From: Symbiodinium sp. CCMP2592
Lineage: Eukaryota; Sar; Dinophyceae; Suessiales; Symbiodiniaceae
Direction: 5' to 3'
Assembly: GCA_905221615.1 (NCBI GenBank)
Contig: CAJNDT010006135.1
Location: 2,146,089-2,210,088 of the forward strand
Length of the DNA: 64,000 bases
In this document: positions 48,942 to 58,573 of the stretch, piece by piece
How positions within the stretch are numbered: the stretch's first letter is position 1
Layout of the letters: every line of letters begins with the position of its first letter
Notes under the pieces: model-generated
The model's database searches: none
Told to the model about the DNA's origin: nothing
Seen by the model: the letters and a program-made list of their open reading frames with translations, nothing else
Position numbers and translations under genes: made by a program

Positions 48942-50726
48942 TTTTGCTGCACGTTGCGTCTGAGGCCGCGACCTGTCGACTGAAGGCAAAAGAAACCGTT
49001 TTAGGTTAGATTAATTGATGCAACAAAGAAAACTAATATGGCGGAATACTATTAAAGTCGTGGAACTGAGGTATCCATGTAGTGCCGTTGCTGCTATTGT
49101 CTAACGCCCTTTGAAGGAAAATGTAAAGCTGGTGGTGGACATGATGGCACTTCATGGACCCGAAGAAACCACTCAAAGTTGTCATACCGAATGCCGCTGC
49201 ATTTCTGACATGAGTCACAGGAAGCACCTTAACGCGACCCTTACAAATTCTCAAGAAGTAAGACCGAAACCGGGAAACTAAGATACGAGCAGTCATGCCC
49301 GGAGACAAGAACCCTGGAAAGAAACCGTAGATGGCAAGAAACTCGATGAGAACTTGAAGCCACGATGTGCGTGGTCCTTGGGACCTGTTGCTAAAGGACC
49401 AAATGGGCTCACCTATGAAGCTGGCAAGAGCTTGGGCAGCCGCCAAGGGAATGGGTCTTTTACAAGTGCGAACAGGGACAACACTAAGCCCTTGCCAACC
49501 GGAGAAAAGGATACCTTCAGGCTGAAGGCTCGTGAGGAAACTCAAATATCTTCGACGCAGGAGCTCGAAAAGAGCTTCTGGTGGCAACACATGAGACTTA
49601 TAGGATTGAAGTATTCTACTTTCAACATCACCAACAATGACCGTATGCCCAAGTAAGTGACATGATTTGTAGCAAATCCTGGGGCTCTTGGTGACTAAGC
49701 GACGTCGGGGTTTGCAGGTACAAACAAAGGTTTGGATCAAGCCAGCTGGTGGTTTGTCGTCTTCATCAAAAGGTGCCAGCTGGCAAGCATTGGTACGATT
49801 GACGAGACACGCAATAAGATGCGCCTGGACGGCAACCGCCCTCTCGAGATAAGGCTGAAATTTGACTACGAGTTTGGAGGATAAAGCTTTGGCCGTTGCC
49901 TTGGCCAGAGCATCAACCTCTTCATTCCCGGCTGTGAGCACTGGGCACTGACCAGTGTGTCCGTTGGTATGAGCTTTGACTTTGACAAACTGAATCTTCC
50001 CGTCGTGTTTCCTAGCTACATCTAAAAACATCTCCCACAGGTCAGGGTTTTCGAACTGAAAAGTACAGTCCCACAAGAAGTTATGACTTTGTAGAAACTT
50101 TGCACGACGGAGAACACTAGCGCAGTCAGTTGCAATAACAACATCACCCGCTGTCAAGTGTATTGCCAAGATCAAAGCGAAAAGCTCACAGCGAAAGGAA
50201 TTCACAGACGCTCCCTGCACAGCTACCGAGTGTTTGAAGAGTCCTGGAACGGTAACGGCGGAAGCACCTGCACGTATAGGAACCCACCGCTGATTGAAGA
50301 CGCTACCGTCCACAAACACCTCAGAATGTGGGCGCCAGCGCTCTTCAACCGGAGGTAGCTTCCAGGTTTCGCGCGTCGACCAAAGATGTTGACGGAACTC
50401 CGGAGGCTCGAAGAAAATCCCCGTGACCCAAGATAATAGCGGTTCATCACCTTGGGGAGGGCGATGCTCTTGCACTGCTTCGCAATCGCAAAACATATGG
50501 CGGTGTGACTCCTCCTGACCACAATGTGGGCATGAGTTGTTGTGCTTTAAACCTGCAGCAGCAAAGCGGAATCCATTGTAAATAGATCCGGACAAGAGTG
50601 CTGACAGGATTCCACGTGTGTACTGGATGTTGCGAGGAAGTGCTTCGATATGCCCACGAAGGAAACGGAAATCGTCGTTTGCGGCGAACGTTGTATCGAG
50701 TAAAAAGCGTGTCAAGAAAACATCTT
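48942..50726 (-). mobile_element. 5'-truncated non-LTR-type retroelement
   Basis: Flanked by GTACCCTAACT at 48931-48941 and 50727-50737, an 11-bp target duplication. On the minus strand it ends in a short A run (plus-strand T at 48941-48945). The reverse transcriptase part is absent; only the zinc-motif, RNase H and C-terminal coding part remains. Confidence 0.75.
49033..50726 (-). CDS. Retroelement ORF fragment: zinc motif plus RNase H
   Basis: The only long frame in the window, about 560 codons, ending TAG. No start codon at its 5' edge; the frame runs in from the truncated end. Numbered from 50715, residues 62-76 form a CPHC…H…C zinc-type motif, as commonly found after the reverse transcriptase of non-LTR elements. 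Residues about 132-275 form an RNase H fold with FVDGS (D136), RCELFALILA (E177), IATDCAS (D197), VKAHT (H249) and EEVDALAKA (D268), so the DEDD set plus His is intact. RNase H would remove the RNA strand during reverse transcription. The last ~285 residues, with a second Cys cluster (FVCTCKPRRR…CYKSC), match nothing I know. All eleven Trp codons are TGG. Confidence 0.85.
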
Positions 50727-50735
50727 GTACCCTAA

Positions 50736-50847
50736 CTAGACCTAAGAGTAACCTCTGAATAGAAAGGGTGCCCTTTTTGGTTTAAAAGGGTGTTATAAGG
50801 GAACCTAAACCCTAAAAAAGGGAATAAGGGCCTACTCCAGGTCCTAG
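50736..50847. mobile_element. HP9/HP12-like hairpin next to retroelement
   Basis: CTAGACCTAAGAGTAACCTC opposite CCTACTCCAGGTCCTAG. It is bordered by TATAGTACCCTAA copies, one now split off by the retroelement, implying insertion into HP11 before the retroelement arrived. Confidence 0.7.
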
Positions 50848-50987
50848 TATAGTACCCTAAATAGTAGGATCCTCATTTTAAGGACCCCCGAATAAGGTAC
50901 CCCTAGTTTTTGGAAACTCCCGTTTGGTGTTTAGGATTTGCAGGGTGTCAGAAACCAAAGGCGACCCCTGAGGTGCTGGTGGGTTCT

Positions 50988-51181
50988 TCGGTTGATGATG
51001 TATATCCTAGGGTTCCTTTAAAGGGATCTATAAGGGTACCCTTTAAGGGGGCTCCTTTAAGGGATCTATGAGGGATTTAGGGTTTAGGGATATATATCCT
51101 GCATGAAACATAATAAGGAATAAACCATAACTCCCATATATTCCTTATGATGGGTAATGCAGGATTTATATCATCAACCGT
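50988..51181. mobile_element. HP1 hairpin with PM insertion
   Basis: GATGTATATCCT (50997) and GATATATATCCT (51089) flank an 80-bp PM ending AGGGATTTAGGGTTTAGG. The right arm is intact. Confidence 0.8.
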
Positions 51182-51558
51182 CACGATCCCGAAAATCCAA
51201 GAAGGGATGGATTCAAGGTGCAAGGTTTGTTTGTGCCTTAATGCCGGAGCTGACGAGTTTCGTGGGCTGCGGGCATGAGAAACTCACGAAAGATCGCACT
51301 GCATGTGCCAAGCCGTCGGATGTAAAGTAAGGTTGTAGGTACCGGGGTTGAACGAAGGCTCCGTGTTTCAGGTTTGCCGGTGAAGCCGCTACGACTCACG
51401 GTTTAGAAGCTGCAGTAAGGCTGAGAGTCTAGGGTCTTGGGAGGATTCTGTTGTGCTTGCTCTTATTGCTGCTATGCATAGCCTCTAGCACAAAGACAGC
51501 CCGCAGGTGCTCCAGCAGAAATGAACAGCACTTGTCATGCACGCAGGACAAGTCAGCC
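51182..51558. other. No gene recognised
   Basis: Complex, moderately GC-rich sequence without hairpins; only short frames. Confidence 0.35.
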
Positions 51559-51645
51559 TAAACCCTAAACCCTATAACCCTATAAACCCTAAACCGTAAA
51601 CCCTAAACCCTATAACCCTATAACCCTGTAAACCCTAAACCGTCA
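51559..51645 (-). repeat. CCCTAAA/CCCTATAA repeats
   Basis: CCCTAAACCC alternates with CCCTATAACCC. Confidence 0.8.
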
Positions 51646-51735
51646 AGTAGCAAATGATTTACATGACCCAAACCCACGGAAACTGATGAGAAGCTCGCAT
51701 ATGCTACGAAACCTTCTCCTGTATCCCGGCCACGT

Positions 51736-51838
51736 CTTACTTCCCCAATACGCCATAGAAATAAAAGGTTAAACTTTCAGGTTACGACAAAAAAAGATAT
51801 TTAAAAAAAAATAAAGGTTGGGTATTGGAGATCTAAGA
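51736..51838. mobile_element. HP19 element
   Basis: CTTACTTCCCCAATACGCCA to GGTATTGGAGATCTAAG. Confidence 0.75.
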
Positions 51839-52048
51839 AATACAAAGCTGAACCTGAGCTCGACCCTGAGAGCTGCAGTAAGATGTGCGAGGTACACCCC
51901 GACCTCCAGCAATTTCATTCTCGACAATGATGGTGAGACGCTGACACCTCAGCGGCTCCCGAAGACTCCATCACTGATGGGAGGCCAAAAGGGGGGGTTT
52001 AAGATTCTTGGGGTAGGGGTTCCTTAATATGACCACTATATTATGGGA

Positions 52049-52145
52049 ACCCTACTTGGAAGGGCACGGGACTTAGTAAGTAGGTTATAAGTAGAGGGGC
52101 TAAGGTTTGGGATTTCACTACGAGGGTCCGGGAGCCTTAGGGTAG
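52049..52145. mobile_element. HP2b-HP13 chimera
   Basis: The HP2b left arm (TACTTGGAAGGGCACGGGAC to TTATAAGTAGAG) joins directly to the HP13 right part (GGGGCTAAGGTTTGGGATTT to GGAGCCTTAGGGTA). Confidence 0.75.
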
Positions 52146-52190
52146 AGCTTAAGGAGTTCGGGGCTTAGGGCTTTGGGTTTCGAGTTTCGG

Positions 52191-52296
52191 GACTACTATT
52201 TGCTTAAGAAGCCCCCAAAAAATAAAAATAATAATCCCTATATTACCACCATAAGGAATACATTTTTGATTTTTTTGGGGTTCTTAAGCAAATAAA
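52191..52296. mobile_element. HP20 hairpin
   Basis: GACTACTATTTGCTTAAGAA opposite GGTTCTTAAGCAAATAAA. Confidence 0.8.
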
Positions 52297-52821
52297 AGGG
52301 GAGCTTTGGGGTGTTAAGGTTCTTGCGGAGTTTAGGGTTTGGCCTTGGCCTTGGCGTTTCGTTGGATACTTGTAGCTCGTTTCTTGATGAGGCTGAGCTT
52401 TTTTTGAAAATGATGTTCCATGAACTGGGCTGTGGGCCGCCCTTCATGGTAGGCAAGCGGGAGTCAGCTTGGATCCAGAGCCCAATACCCCATGAACGAG
52501 GCAATCTACCGTAATATACGGGCCGGACTCAGCCGCACTCGCTAAATACTGGCGGTTCTTCCGACCCGGATGTTGCTCCAACCCTAAATTTCCTAGTCCT
52601 AAGCTGATTGGGAAACCCTATGCCCCGAAGGATCCGCTAGACGAGAGCGATGCAAGACCTAAGGAAAAGCCCGACAGAACTCTTATAGGAAACCCAAAAG
52701 GCTATAGACATGCTATAGGGGCCTCATAGACATGCTATAGAAACCCTCTGGGCATGCTACGGCAACCTGCAGGAAGCCATATTATATAGAAGCCGGCAGA
52801 AACCCTGTAGACCCTAAACCT
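52297..52821. other. Complex region, weak coding hint
   Basis: A plus frame at 52330-52514 contains SSFLDEAELFLKMMFHELGC, but unsupported. ATAGACATGCTATAG-like words repeat at 52693-52760. Confidence 0.3.
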
Positions 52822-52932
52822 TACGTGGAGGGTCGGGTGACTTAGACTTTTTTATAGGATATTTTAAAGTACCCTACTGTAAACGGAGTCCTAATTGCAA
52901 ATGAGGCTTCAAAGTCACTACAAACTAAGTAC
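52822..52932. mobile_element. Degenerate HP2a
   Basis: TACGTGGAGGGTCGGGTGAC at the left; the right arm is reduced to CACTACAAACTAAGTA. Confidence 0.55.
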
Positions 52933-53053
52933 TTGGAGAGGCAGGGGACTTAGTAAGTAGGTTATAAGTCGAGTTATAAGTACCCTAAATGGAGTTACCC
53001 TAATTATAACCCTACTTATAACCTACTTACTAAGTCCCCTGCCCATCCAAGTA
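52930..53053. mobile_element. HP2b hairpin
   Basis: TACTTGGAGAGGCAGGGGAC to GTCCCCTGCCCATCCAAGTA. Confidence 0.9.
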
Positions 53054-53123
53054 ATCCCTACTAAACCCCCATAGGCAAAAACCCTTCTGGCCTCCTATGA
53101 GTAACCCCAGAAGGGCCTGAACA

Positions 53124-53327
53124 ACTACGGCTGATGACATTAATTCTGTATTGCCTTAATATGGGAAGTACCCTAAGGCTCCTGGACCCTCGTAGTGAGA
53201 TCCCAAACCTTAGCCTTAGCCCCGAAAGCCCGAACCCTCCCCCAGCGAGCCCATGACCCTTTTGGGAGCCTAAGGGTATGGTATACTCCTTATTATGGGA
53301 CATGCGGGATTCATATCATCAACCGTG
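53124..53327. mobile_element. HP1 hairpin interrupted by HP13
   Basis: CAACTACGGCTGATGACATT at the left, TTCATATCATCAACCGT at the right. HP13 sits in the middle, flanked by TA. Confidence 0.8.
53169..53279. mobile_element. HP13 nested in HP1
   Basis: TACCCTAAGGCTCCTGGACC to TTGGGAGCCTAAGGGTA. Confidence 0.8.
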
Positions 53328-53481
53328 GAACGAATGTTTGGGCAGTTGCAGGATAATTAGAATAGGGAGTCCTCATGCTACGTACGGGTAATTACGTCAT
53401 AGGGTTTAGGAAACAAGATCAAACCCTAAAAAGTAAGGTAACACCGCCAAGGAACCGCCGGCGAAGGGGTATTAAAGCCTC

Positions 53482-53594
53482 TACTTGGAGGGGCAGGGGA
53501 CTTAGTAGGTAGGTTGTAAGTAGGGTTATAATTGGATTAACTCCATTTAGGGCATTTTTAATTCTACTTACTAAGCCCCCTGCCCCTCCAAGTA
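53482..53594. mobile_element. HP2b hairpin
   Basis: TACTTGGAGGGGCAGGGGAC to CCCCCTGCCCCTCCAAGTA; the right half is short of one ATAACCTACTT segment. Confidence 0.85.
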
Positions 53595-53644
53595 AAGATA
53601 CGCAGGGCTTACGCTCTTCTCATTGGCCCTTGGGCCCAGCAAGC

Positions 53645-53745
53645 CTCGGTTTAGGGTTGAGGGTTTAGGGTTAGCTAGGGTTTAGGGTTTAGGGTTTATA
53701 GGGTTTAGGGTTTATAGGGTTTAGGGTTTAGGGTTAAGGCTAGCT
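53645..53745 (+). repeat. TTTAGGG / TTTATAGGG repeats
   Basis: About a dozen units with GGGTTTATAGGG variants. The following 53746-53996 is unassigned. Confidence 0.75.
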
Positions 53746-53996
53746 CCTATAGTAAAGTTAAAGGCACCTCATAAGAATCCTAAGTATGAACTCATATAAA
53801 AACCTAGCTTTTAACTGTTGAGTCGAAGGGACCCTTTAATGGTACCTCACATAAACTCTGGATGCGAACCCTTAGTCGAGCCTGACAGTAACCCTCAAGG
53901 AAACCCTTAACGTGCGTAAGCCTTGGACCCCTTAACGGAACCCCATACAAACCCTGAACGGGAAGACCTGTATCCTACATCCCTGAATCCCTGCGC

Positions 53997-54114
53997 CCAG
54001 ACCCCCGGGAGGATCTAGAAAGTAGATCCCCTAATTTGGGGCCCTATACTACTAAGGTACTTTATAGGAACCCCCATTAAGAATCTACTTTTTGGATCCT
54101 CCCGGGGGTCTGGG
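53997..54114. mobile_element. HP8 hairpin, well preserved
   Basis: CCCAGACCCCCGGGAGGATC and exact inverse GATCCTCCCGGGGGTCTGGG. Confidence 0.9.
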
Positions 54115-54230
54115 GGTATAAGCAGAGGGACTCTTCCCCGCCGTCGAAGTCGGGATTGAACTCGGCACCGCCCGTGGGCTCCTCCATTTTGACTCCAGAT
54201 TCATAATAAGGGTAAAACTAGGGGTACTCT

Positions 54231-54292
54231 AGGGCTCCTTGAAAGGATCCATAAGGGTACTATAAGGGTTCTATAAAGGGTTTAGGGTTTAG
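54231..54292 (+). mobile_element. PM with telomeric tail
   Basis: GGGCTCCTTGAAAGGATCCA to AAAGGGTTTAGGGTTTAGG, running directly into HP11. Confidence 0.6.
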
Positions 54293-54394
54293 GTTTCCGA
54301 AAATTAAGGGTACCTTATTTTGGGGTCCTTATAATCAGGATCCTGCTATTTATAAGGATACTATATTAGGGTCCCCTATTTTCGGAAACTCCCA
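54292..54394. mobile_element. HP11 hairpin, left terminus replaced
   Basis: The left arm begins at TTTCCGAAAATTAAGGG right after telomeric sequence. The right arm is complete to TTCGGAAACTCCCATAA. Confidence 0.75.
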
Positions 54395-54437
54395 TAAAAG
54401 TCGTCTAACCCCGTCGTCGCCTAGTCGCAGCGACTCA

Positions 54438-54535
54438 CATTCCACTACCACTATGGAATTAGGTCCCAGAACATCATGATTAGGATGGTCCTTTGGGGCC
54501 TGCTTCCAGAATGGTTGCATATACGAACCCTCTGC
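54438..54535. mobile_element. HP14 hairpin, ends eroded
   Basis: CACATTCCACTACCACTATG; inner GGAATTAGGTCCCAGAACAT opposite CTTTGGGGCCTGCTTCC. Confidence 0.6.
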
Positions 54536-54742
54536 AAAATCATACCGAAGCCCGTGGATCCTGACGAACTCATGCGAAGCCTCTCACACGAAACGCTAAA
54601 CTGAAAACGCCCAGCCCTGAACCTCAACAGCCCTGAAACGTCTGGTCATGCTGAAAACACTCTATAAAACCCCTAAACCACCAAATATTATACAACCCTT
54701 AGAATCATCATAGCAATACTATTTTTAGTATTCTCTATAGAA

Positions 54743-54856
54743 TACCCAAAGGGTCCAAGTACCTAATTATCATATACTCTCCAAAATGGTAACCTACATA
54801 ACTCTTATCCCAAACCCGAGTACCTGATTATTGGGTGCTTTGGACCCTTAGGGATA
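54743..54856. mobile_element. HP7 hairpin
   Basis: TACCCAAAGGGTCCAAGTAC to TTTGGACCCTTAGGGATA. Confidence 0.85.
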
Positions 54857-54861
54857 TTAGT

Positions 54862-54970
54862 AGGCTCTCTTCTTCAACAGCCGGGCCGCAAAAAGTTCAA
54901 ACTTTCAAAAATAGAGCTAATATAAAAGGCCAAAAAGTCTAAAGTTCCCCTGTTCAATATCTAAGTAGGA
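54862..54970. mobile_element. HP27 element
   Basis: TCTCTTCTTCAACAGCCGGG to TTCAATATCTAAGTAGGA. HP7 plus HP27 recurs at 59000-59225 with the same spacing. Confidence 0.7.
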
Positions 54971-55044
54971 ATCCTCCAGGACCTAAACCCTAAATCCTAA
55001 ACCCCTAAACTCTAAACCCTAAACCCCGAAGAATCCTCCAGGAC
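54969..55044 (-). repeat. CCCTAAA block flanked by 14-bp direct repeats
   Basis: GAATCCTCCAGGAC at 54969-54982 and 55031-55044 brackets 48 bp of CCCTAAA-like repeats. Confidence 0.85.
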
Positions 55045-55105
55045 GACTTGGAAGCGATCGCTCCGCTCGCCTCTCTTCTTCGGCAGGATGGTCAGCCTCA
55101 CTCGA

Positions 55106-55225
55106 ATCAAAGGGGAAAAGGAGGGACCCTTAATGGGGACCTATAATGGGCTATATAATGGGTATATACTGGCCATATTATGGGGTATATACCTAGGGGT
55201 CCTTATTAAGGGTCCCTCCTTTTAC
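55106..55225. mobile_element. HP10 hairpin with clear target duplication
   Basis: CCTCACTCGA occurs at 55096-55105 and 55226-55235, immediately outside AAAGGGGAAAAGGAGGGACC and its inverse. Confidence 0.9.
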
Positions 55226-55238
55226 CCTCACTCGAGCC

Positions 55239-55465
55239 CTACTTAAAGGATCATGGGACTTAGTAACAGGGGTTCCTTAAAGGGCTCTTTAAAGGGATCT
55301 ATAGGGTTCCTTAAAGGGATCTATGGGGTTTAGGGTTTAGGGTTTAGGGTCTACTTAAAGGATCATGGGACTTAGTAACTGGGGTTATAATTAGGGTAGC
55401 TATACTTATAACCTCACTTGGGGTACTTATAACCTTACTTACTATGTCCAATGACCCTCCAAGTA
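55239..55465. mobile_element. HP2c hairpin with PM and tail in left arm
   Basis: The 29 bp at 55239-55267 recur identically at 55351-55379 around an 83-bp PM whose tail is three TTTAGGG units. Confidence 0.85.
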
Positions 55466-55609
55466 AGGGTCCCAGGTATCTCCTTAGGAGGGTCCGGAAA
55501 GTCCTAGGGAGAGTCCTTGGGTCTCTTTGGGGTCTCAGAAATCTTCAACTTTGAGGTTTCCCAATTTGTTAGGAACCTTAAGGAGGGCACTTTTGGGGCG
55601 AAGAGATTG

Positions 55610-55760
55610 GGGTTTCTATAAGGGTACCTTTAAGGGGCTCCTCTAGGGGCTCTATGGAGAGGGGGGGGGTTTAGGGTTAAGGGGTTTAGGGCTTTAGGGT
55701 TTGGGGGTTTAGGGTTTCAGGTTCAGGGGTTTAGGGTTTGGGGGTTTAAGGTTCAGGGTC
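55610..55760 (+). mobile_element. PM with long degenerate tail
   Basis: TATAAGGGTACCTTTAAGGG, a G run, then about ten TTTAGGG-like units. Confidence 0.6.
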
Positions 55761-55827
55761 GACATGACTAGCACGGGGATGCCCAATAATGGCAAGTTTC
55801 ACAGGCCTGGTTGAATTGCGAGAAAAA

Positions 55828-55935
55828 TGTAGGAGCCTTAATTATTAGAACAAGATTTTCGGGCCCATCTTTCTATAATCATAAAAAGGAACCCCCCAAA
55901 ACAGTACCGGCAATTATTTCGGCCCCAATAGTCCA
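55828..55935. mobile_element. HP24 hairpin
   Basis: GTAGGAGCCTTAATTATTAG opposite GCAATTATTTCGGCCCC. Confidence 0.6.
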
Positions 55936-56115
55936 AAAGTATGTCACATTAAAGCAGCTTGGGGCAGAGGCTTTGGGGAAAGCCTGATGGGGATACCTTT
56001 TTATGCGACCTTACAATATGGATCCTACTATGGGTCTATGCCCCTATAAGGGTGCATGTGCCCAAGTAGTATTTACTTTGGTCTTAAAGTAGTCCCTATA
56101 CAGATGGAGGGATGG
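55936..56115. other. Fragments only
   Basis: An HP6/HP17-like half (TGCCCAAGTAGTATTTACTT) at 56065-56105; otherwise unassigned. Confidence 0.4.
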
Positions 56116-56214
56116 AACGGTGGATGATATTGCATTACCCTAAGGACCCTAAACTATGGGAATTATGGTATATTCCTTATTATGGGTCATGCAGGATCTA
56201 TATCATCAACCGAA
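56116..56214. mobile_element. HP1 hairpin with small left-arm deletion
   Basis: ACGGTGGATGATATTGCATT lacks AAATCC; the right arm is complete. Confidence 0.85.
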
Positions 56215-56541
56215 GCATGCCTATTCATTGTTCCCCAGGCAGTAGGTAACTGTAAGGGTTCTTCAAGCTGGCCCGGCCAATCTCCTCTGCAGCCTTTACC
56301 AAGACTATACTGAACTTAGAACCCTAGCAAACATTTACAATTTTTTAGCTGTTTCTTAGGGATTATAATAACCGAAAATTAAAAACTATTTCTAAATACC
56401 CCTAAGAAGAGGGCATGGGGTTTATGGTTGATGAATGTGTGTAGATACTGTCGGTCGACATCGTCCTGCATGACCTCAAGTAGTCTGCCCCATGTCAAAC
56501 AAGGACACCTCGGGTTCTGGAGACTACACGCAACTTAGTAA
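56215..56541. other. No gene recognised
   Basis: A weak AT-rich inverted repeat is at about 56352-56405. Confidence 0.35.
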
Positions 56542-56591
56542 GTAACCTAGGACTACAAAAAGGGAATAAGGGTACTACTGGGCATGCTAGT
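56542..56591 (+). mobile_element. HP9 right half
   Basis: AACCTAGGACTACAAAAAGG to CTACTGGGCATGCTAG; the left half is absent. Confidence 0.7.
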
Positions 56592-57070
56592 ACAAGGCTT
56601 TTCCTCAAGGCTAAGCAAAAGCCACCGGACCCTAGGTTATGGCGAAGTGTAGAAGAGTTCCTATGCTGCTCTCACACTGAGGGCACGCAAGCTTTGAGGG
56701 AGATCGGGTGGTGGATAAGGCTGCAGCATGATTTCTGCCACCTGCACGCCGTCGCGGAATTGCACCTGCTCTCAAACCAAGAGGGCCCACATATGCCACT
56801 ATTTGGGACTTAGGTCCGCCAAACCCGTGATAAGGATGAGGCCTTGTTCCAGAATACTAGTAGTAGACGTCGTCGTCGTCGTCGTAGTAGTAGTAGTCTA
56901 GAATTTTGGTGCTTCTCTGATTCTGTGAAAATTCAGCAATTACCTGCAAGTGGCTGCTGGGTCTTGTGACAGCTTCCTTTGAGGGATCATTTTTGGGTTC
57001 CCTGTAAGCGGTCCTTGGAAGTTTCCGAATGGGTTCCTTTCAGGATTCGAAAAGGATCCTACTGTGGGTT
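56592..57070. other. Complex region with HP14 fragment and microsatellite
   Basis: 56785-56860 resembles HP14. (TAG)n(CGT)n(AGT)n at 56858-56898 is itself symmetrical. No gene recognised. Confidence 0.4.
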
Positions 57071-57173
57071 TACGGTTGATGATAGAAATGCTGCATTACG
57101 AAAGGACTCTAAACTATGGGAATTGTGGCATATACCTTATTATGGCAATCCAGGATTTATATCAGCAGCCGTA
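57071..57173. mobile_element. HP1 hairpin, diverged
   Basis: TACGGTTGATGATAGAAATG to TATATCAGCAGCCGTAG. Confidence 0.8.
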
Positions 57174-57289
57174 GGGTTCAGGGTTCCTCGCGAGGTCCTC
57201 TTCTCTGGTGGGTCCTTGCATTCGGCTGCATTGCTGGGAAGGCATTCCATTGAGGGCGCTCGGCAGCAATGTCTGTGAAGGAATAGGAC

Positions 57290-57507
57290 CCCCAAGCCCT
57301 AAACCCCTAAACCCCCAAACCCTGAACCCTAAACCCTAAACACCTAAACCCCCAAACCCTAAACCCTAAACCCCTAAACCCCTAAACCCTAAACCCCTAA
57401 CCCCTAAACCCTAAACCTTAAACCCTAAACCCGAAACCCCAAACCCCAAACCCTAAACCCTAAACCCCTAGACCCCAAACCCTAAACCCCTAAACCCCAA
57501 ACCGTTC
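57290..57507 (-). repeat. CCCTAAA / CCCCTAAA array
   Basis: Nearly 30 units alternating CCCTAAA, CCCCTAAA and CCCCAAA. Confidence 0.9.
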
Positions 57508-57780
57508 CTCCAAGATCTGCAATGAGCGCGACTGGTCAATGCTGAAGCGGTGCAAGGAACGCAGGTGGGCCTGGCCTGCGTTCGGCTGGCGGGACCACTT
57601 CAACGGGAATGCGTGGTCCGGCGTGCCTGTAATTTGGTGCAACGCCGTGTCAAGAAGTGCGCCAGCCTGGCGATCAGTCTCACGAGACTGAACAGCAGCT
57701 ATGGAAAGCAGAGGGTCAGTGTCATGCGTTGAGAGCAGGCCAAACCAGCGGTACGGGAAGGCAGCTCGAGGCAGGTGCAG
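57505..57780 (-). CDS. Candidate exon, unknown protein
   Basis: Open minus frame in a GC-rich, repeat-free block, containing FGLLSTHDTDPLLSIAAVQS, HQITGTPDHAFPLKWSR and SIDQSRSLQILEE. Natural composition; it ends by running into the telomeric array. The plus strand is also largely open but Trp-rich (probably antisense). No family recognised. Confidence 0.4.
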
Positions 57781-57790
57781 AGCTTCTGGC

Positions 57791-57902
57791 CCTGACCCCC
57801 CGGGAGGATCCAACCAGTAGATGGGTTCCTATAAAGTACCCTTGGTAGTATAAGGCCCCAAATTAGGGGGGATCTACTTTCTAGATGCTCCGGGGGTCTG
57901 GG
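57791..57902. mobile_element. HP8 hairpin
   Basis: CCTGACCCCCCGGGAGGATC to GATGCTCCGGGGGTCTGGGT. Confidence 0.85.
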
Positions 57903-57977
57903 TAATTGGTGGCTTCGGGCAGTGGTAGGGTTTGGGTTTTTTGGGCTAGGGCTAGAGGGCTTCAGAGAGCTTACGCA

Positions 57978-58116
57978 TGCCCAGACCCCCCTGGGGAGGA
58001 TCCGATCTGAAAAAGGCAAACCCCGTGATTTAGGACCCCAACTACGAAAGTCTACTTGATAGGAAACCCACTGAAGAGATCTAATTACTTTCTAGATCCT
58101 CCCGGATGTTTGGGGA
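57978..58116. mobile_element. HP8 hairpin, diverged
   Basis: GCCCAGACCCCCCTGGGGAG opposite TAGATCCTCCCGGATGTTTG. Confidence 0.7.
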
Positions 58117-58369
58117 GTATTCAAGCCCTTATAAGCTAAGACCGAAGGGTTTGCTGTGTAGGAACTGGGCATCTGCATAATGAAAACACGCTTCTCCTTA
58201 CGCTACAAGGACATGACAGCAACAACTGCAGCGCAATACTAAATCAAGACAACTTCAGGAAACTTTGAAGCTAGTGTAGAGCAGAAGACCCTGCGAGACT
58301 GTCTCAGACCGCGAAGACACCTTATGAAATCCAAGGAAAGTCTTAGCCTGAATGCTCCATAAACCCAAG
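58117..58369. other. No gene recognised
   Basis: Complex sequence, repeat-free, short frames only. Confidence 0.35.
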
Positions 58370-58467
58370 TAGGCCCTTAACCCTAAATCCTAAACCCTAA
58401 AGTCCTAAACTCTAAACTCTAAACTCTAACTCCTAAACCCAAACTAAACCCTAACTAGGCCCGTAAC
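58370..58467 (-). repeat. CCCTAAA block flanked by 12-bp direct repeats
   Basis: TAGGCCCTTAAC (58370) and TAGGCCCGTAAC (58456) differ by one base and bracket diverged CCCTAAA/TCTAAAC repeats. Confidence 0.7.
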
Positions 58468-58573
58468 GGTGAGCAAGTCCTCAGCCCTTCTGAATCCGCG
58501 TTGTGACGAGGCCTCACCCTCATCCTCTTCGTAGTCGAAGCCTTCCCCAGAGGCTCCCCATATATACTTCCTT

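Larger units (their letters stand above)
48896..50922. mobile_element. HP11 hairpin opened by two nested insertions
   Basis: Left half TTTGGGAGTTTCCGAAAATC (48896 on), right half from 50848 to GTTTTTGGAAACTCCCG. TATAGTACCCTAA is present at 48927-48939 and again at 50848-50860. Confidence 0.85.
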
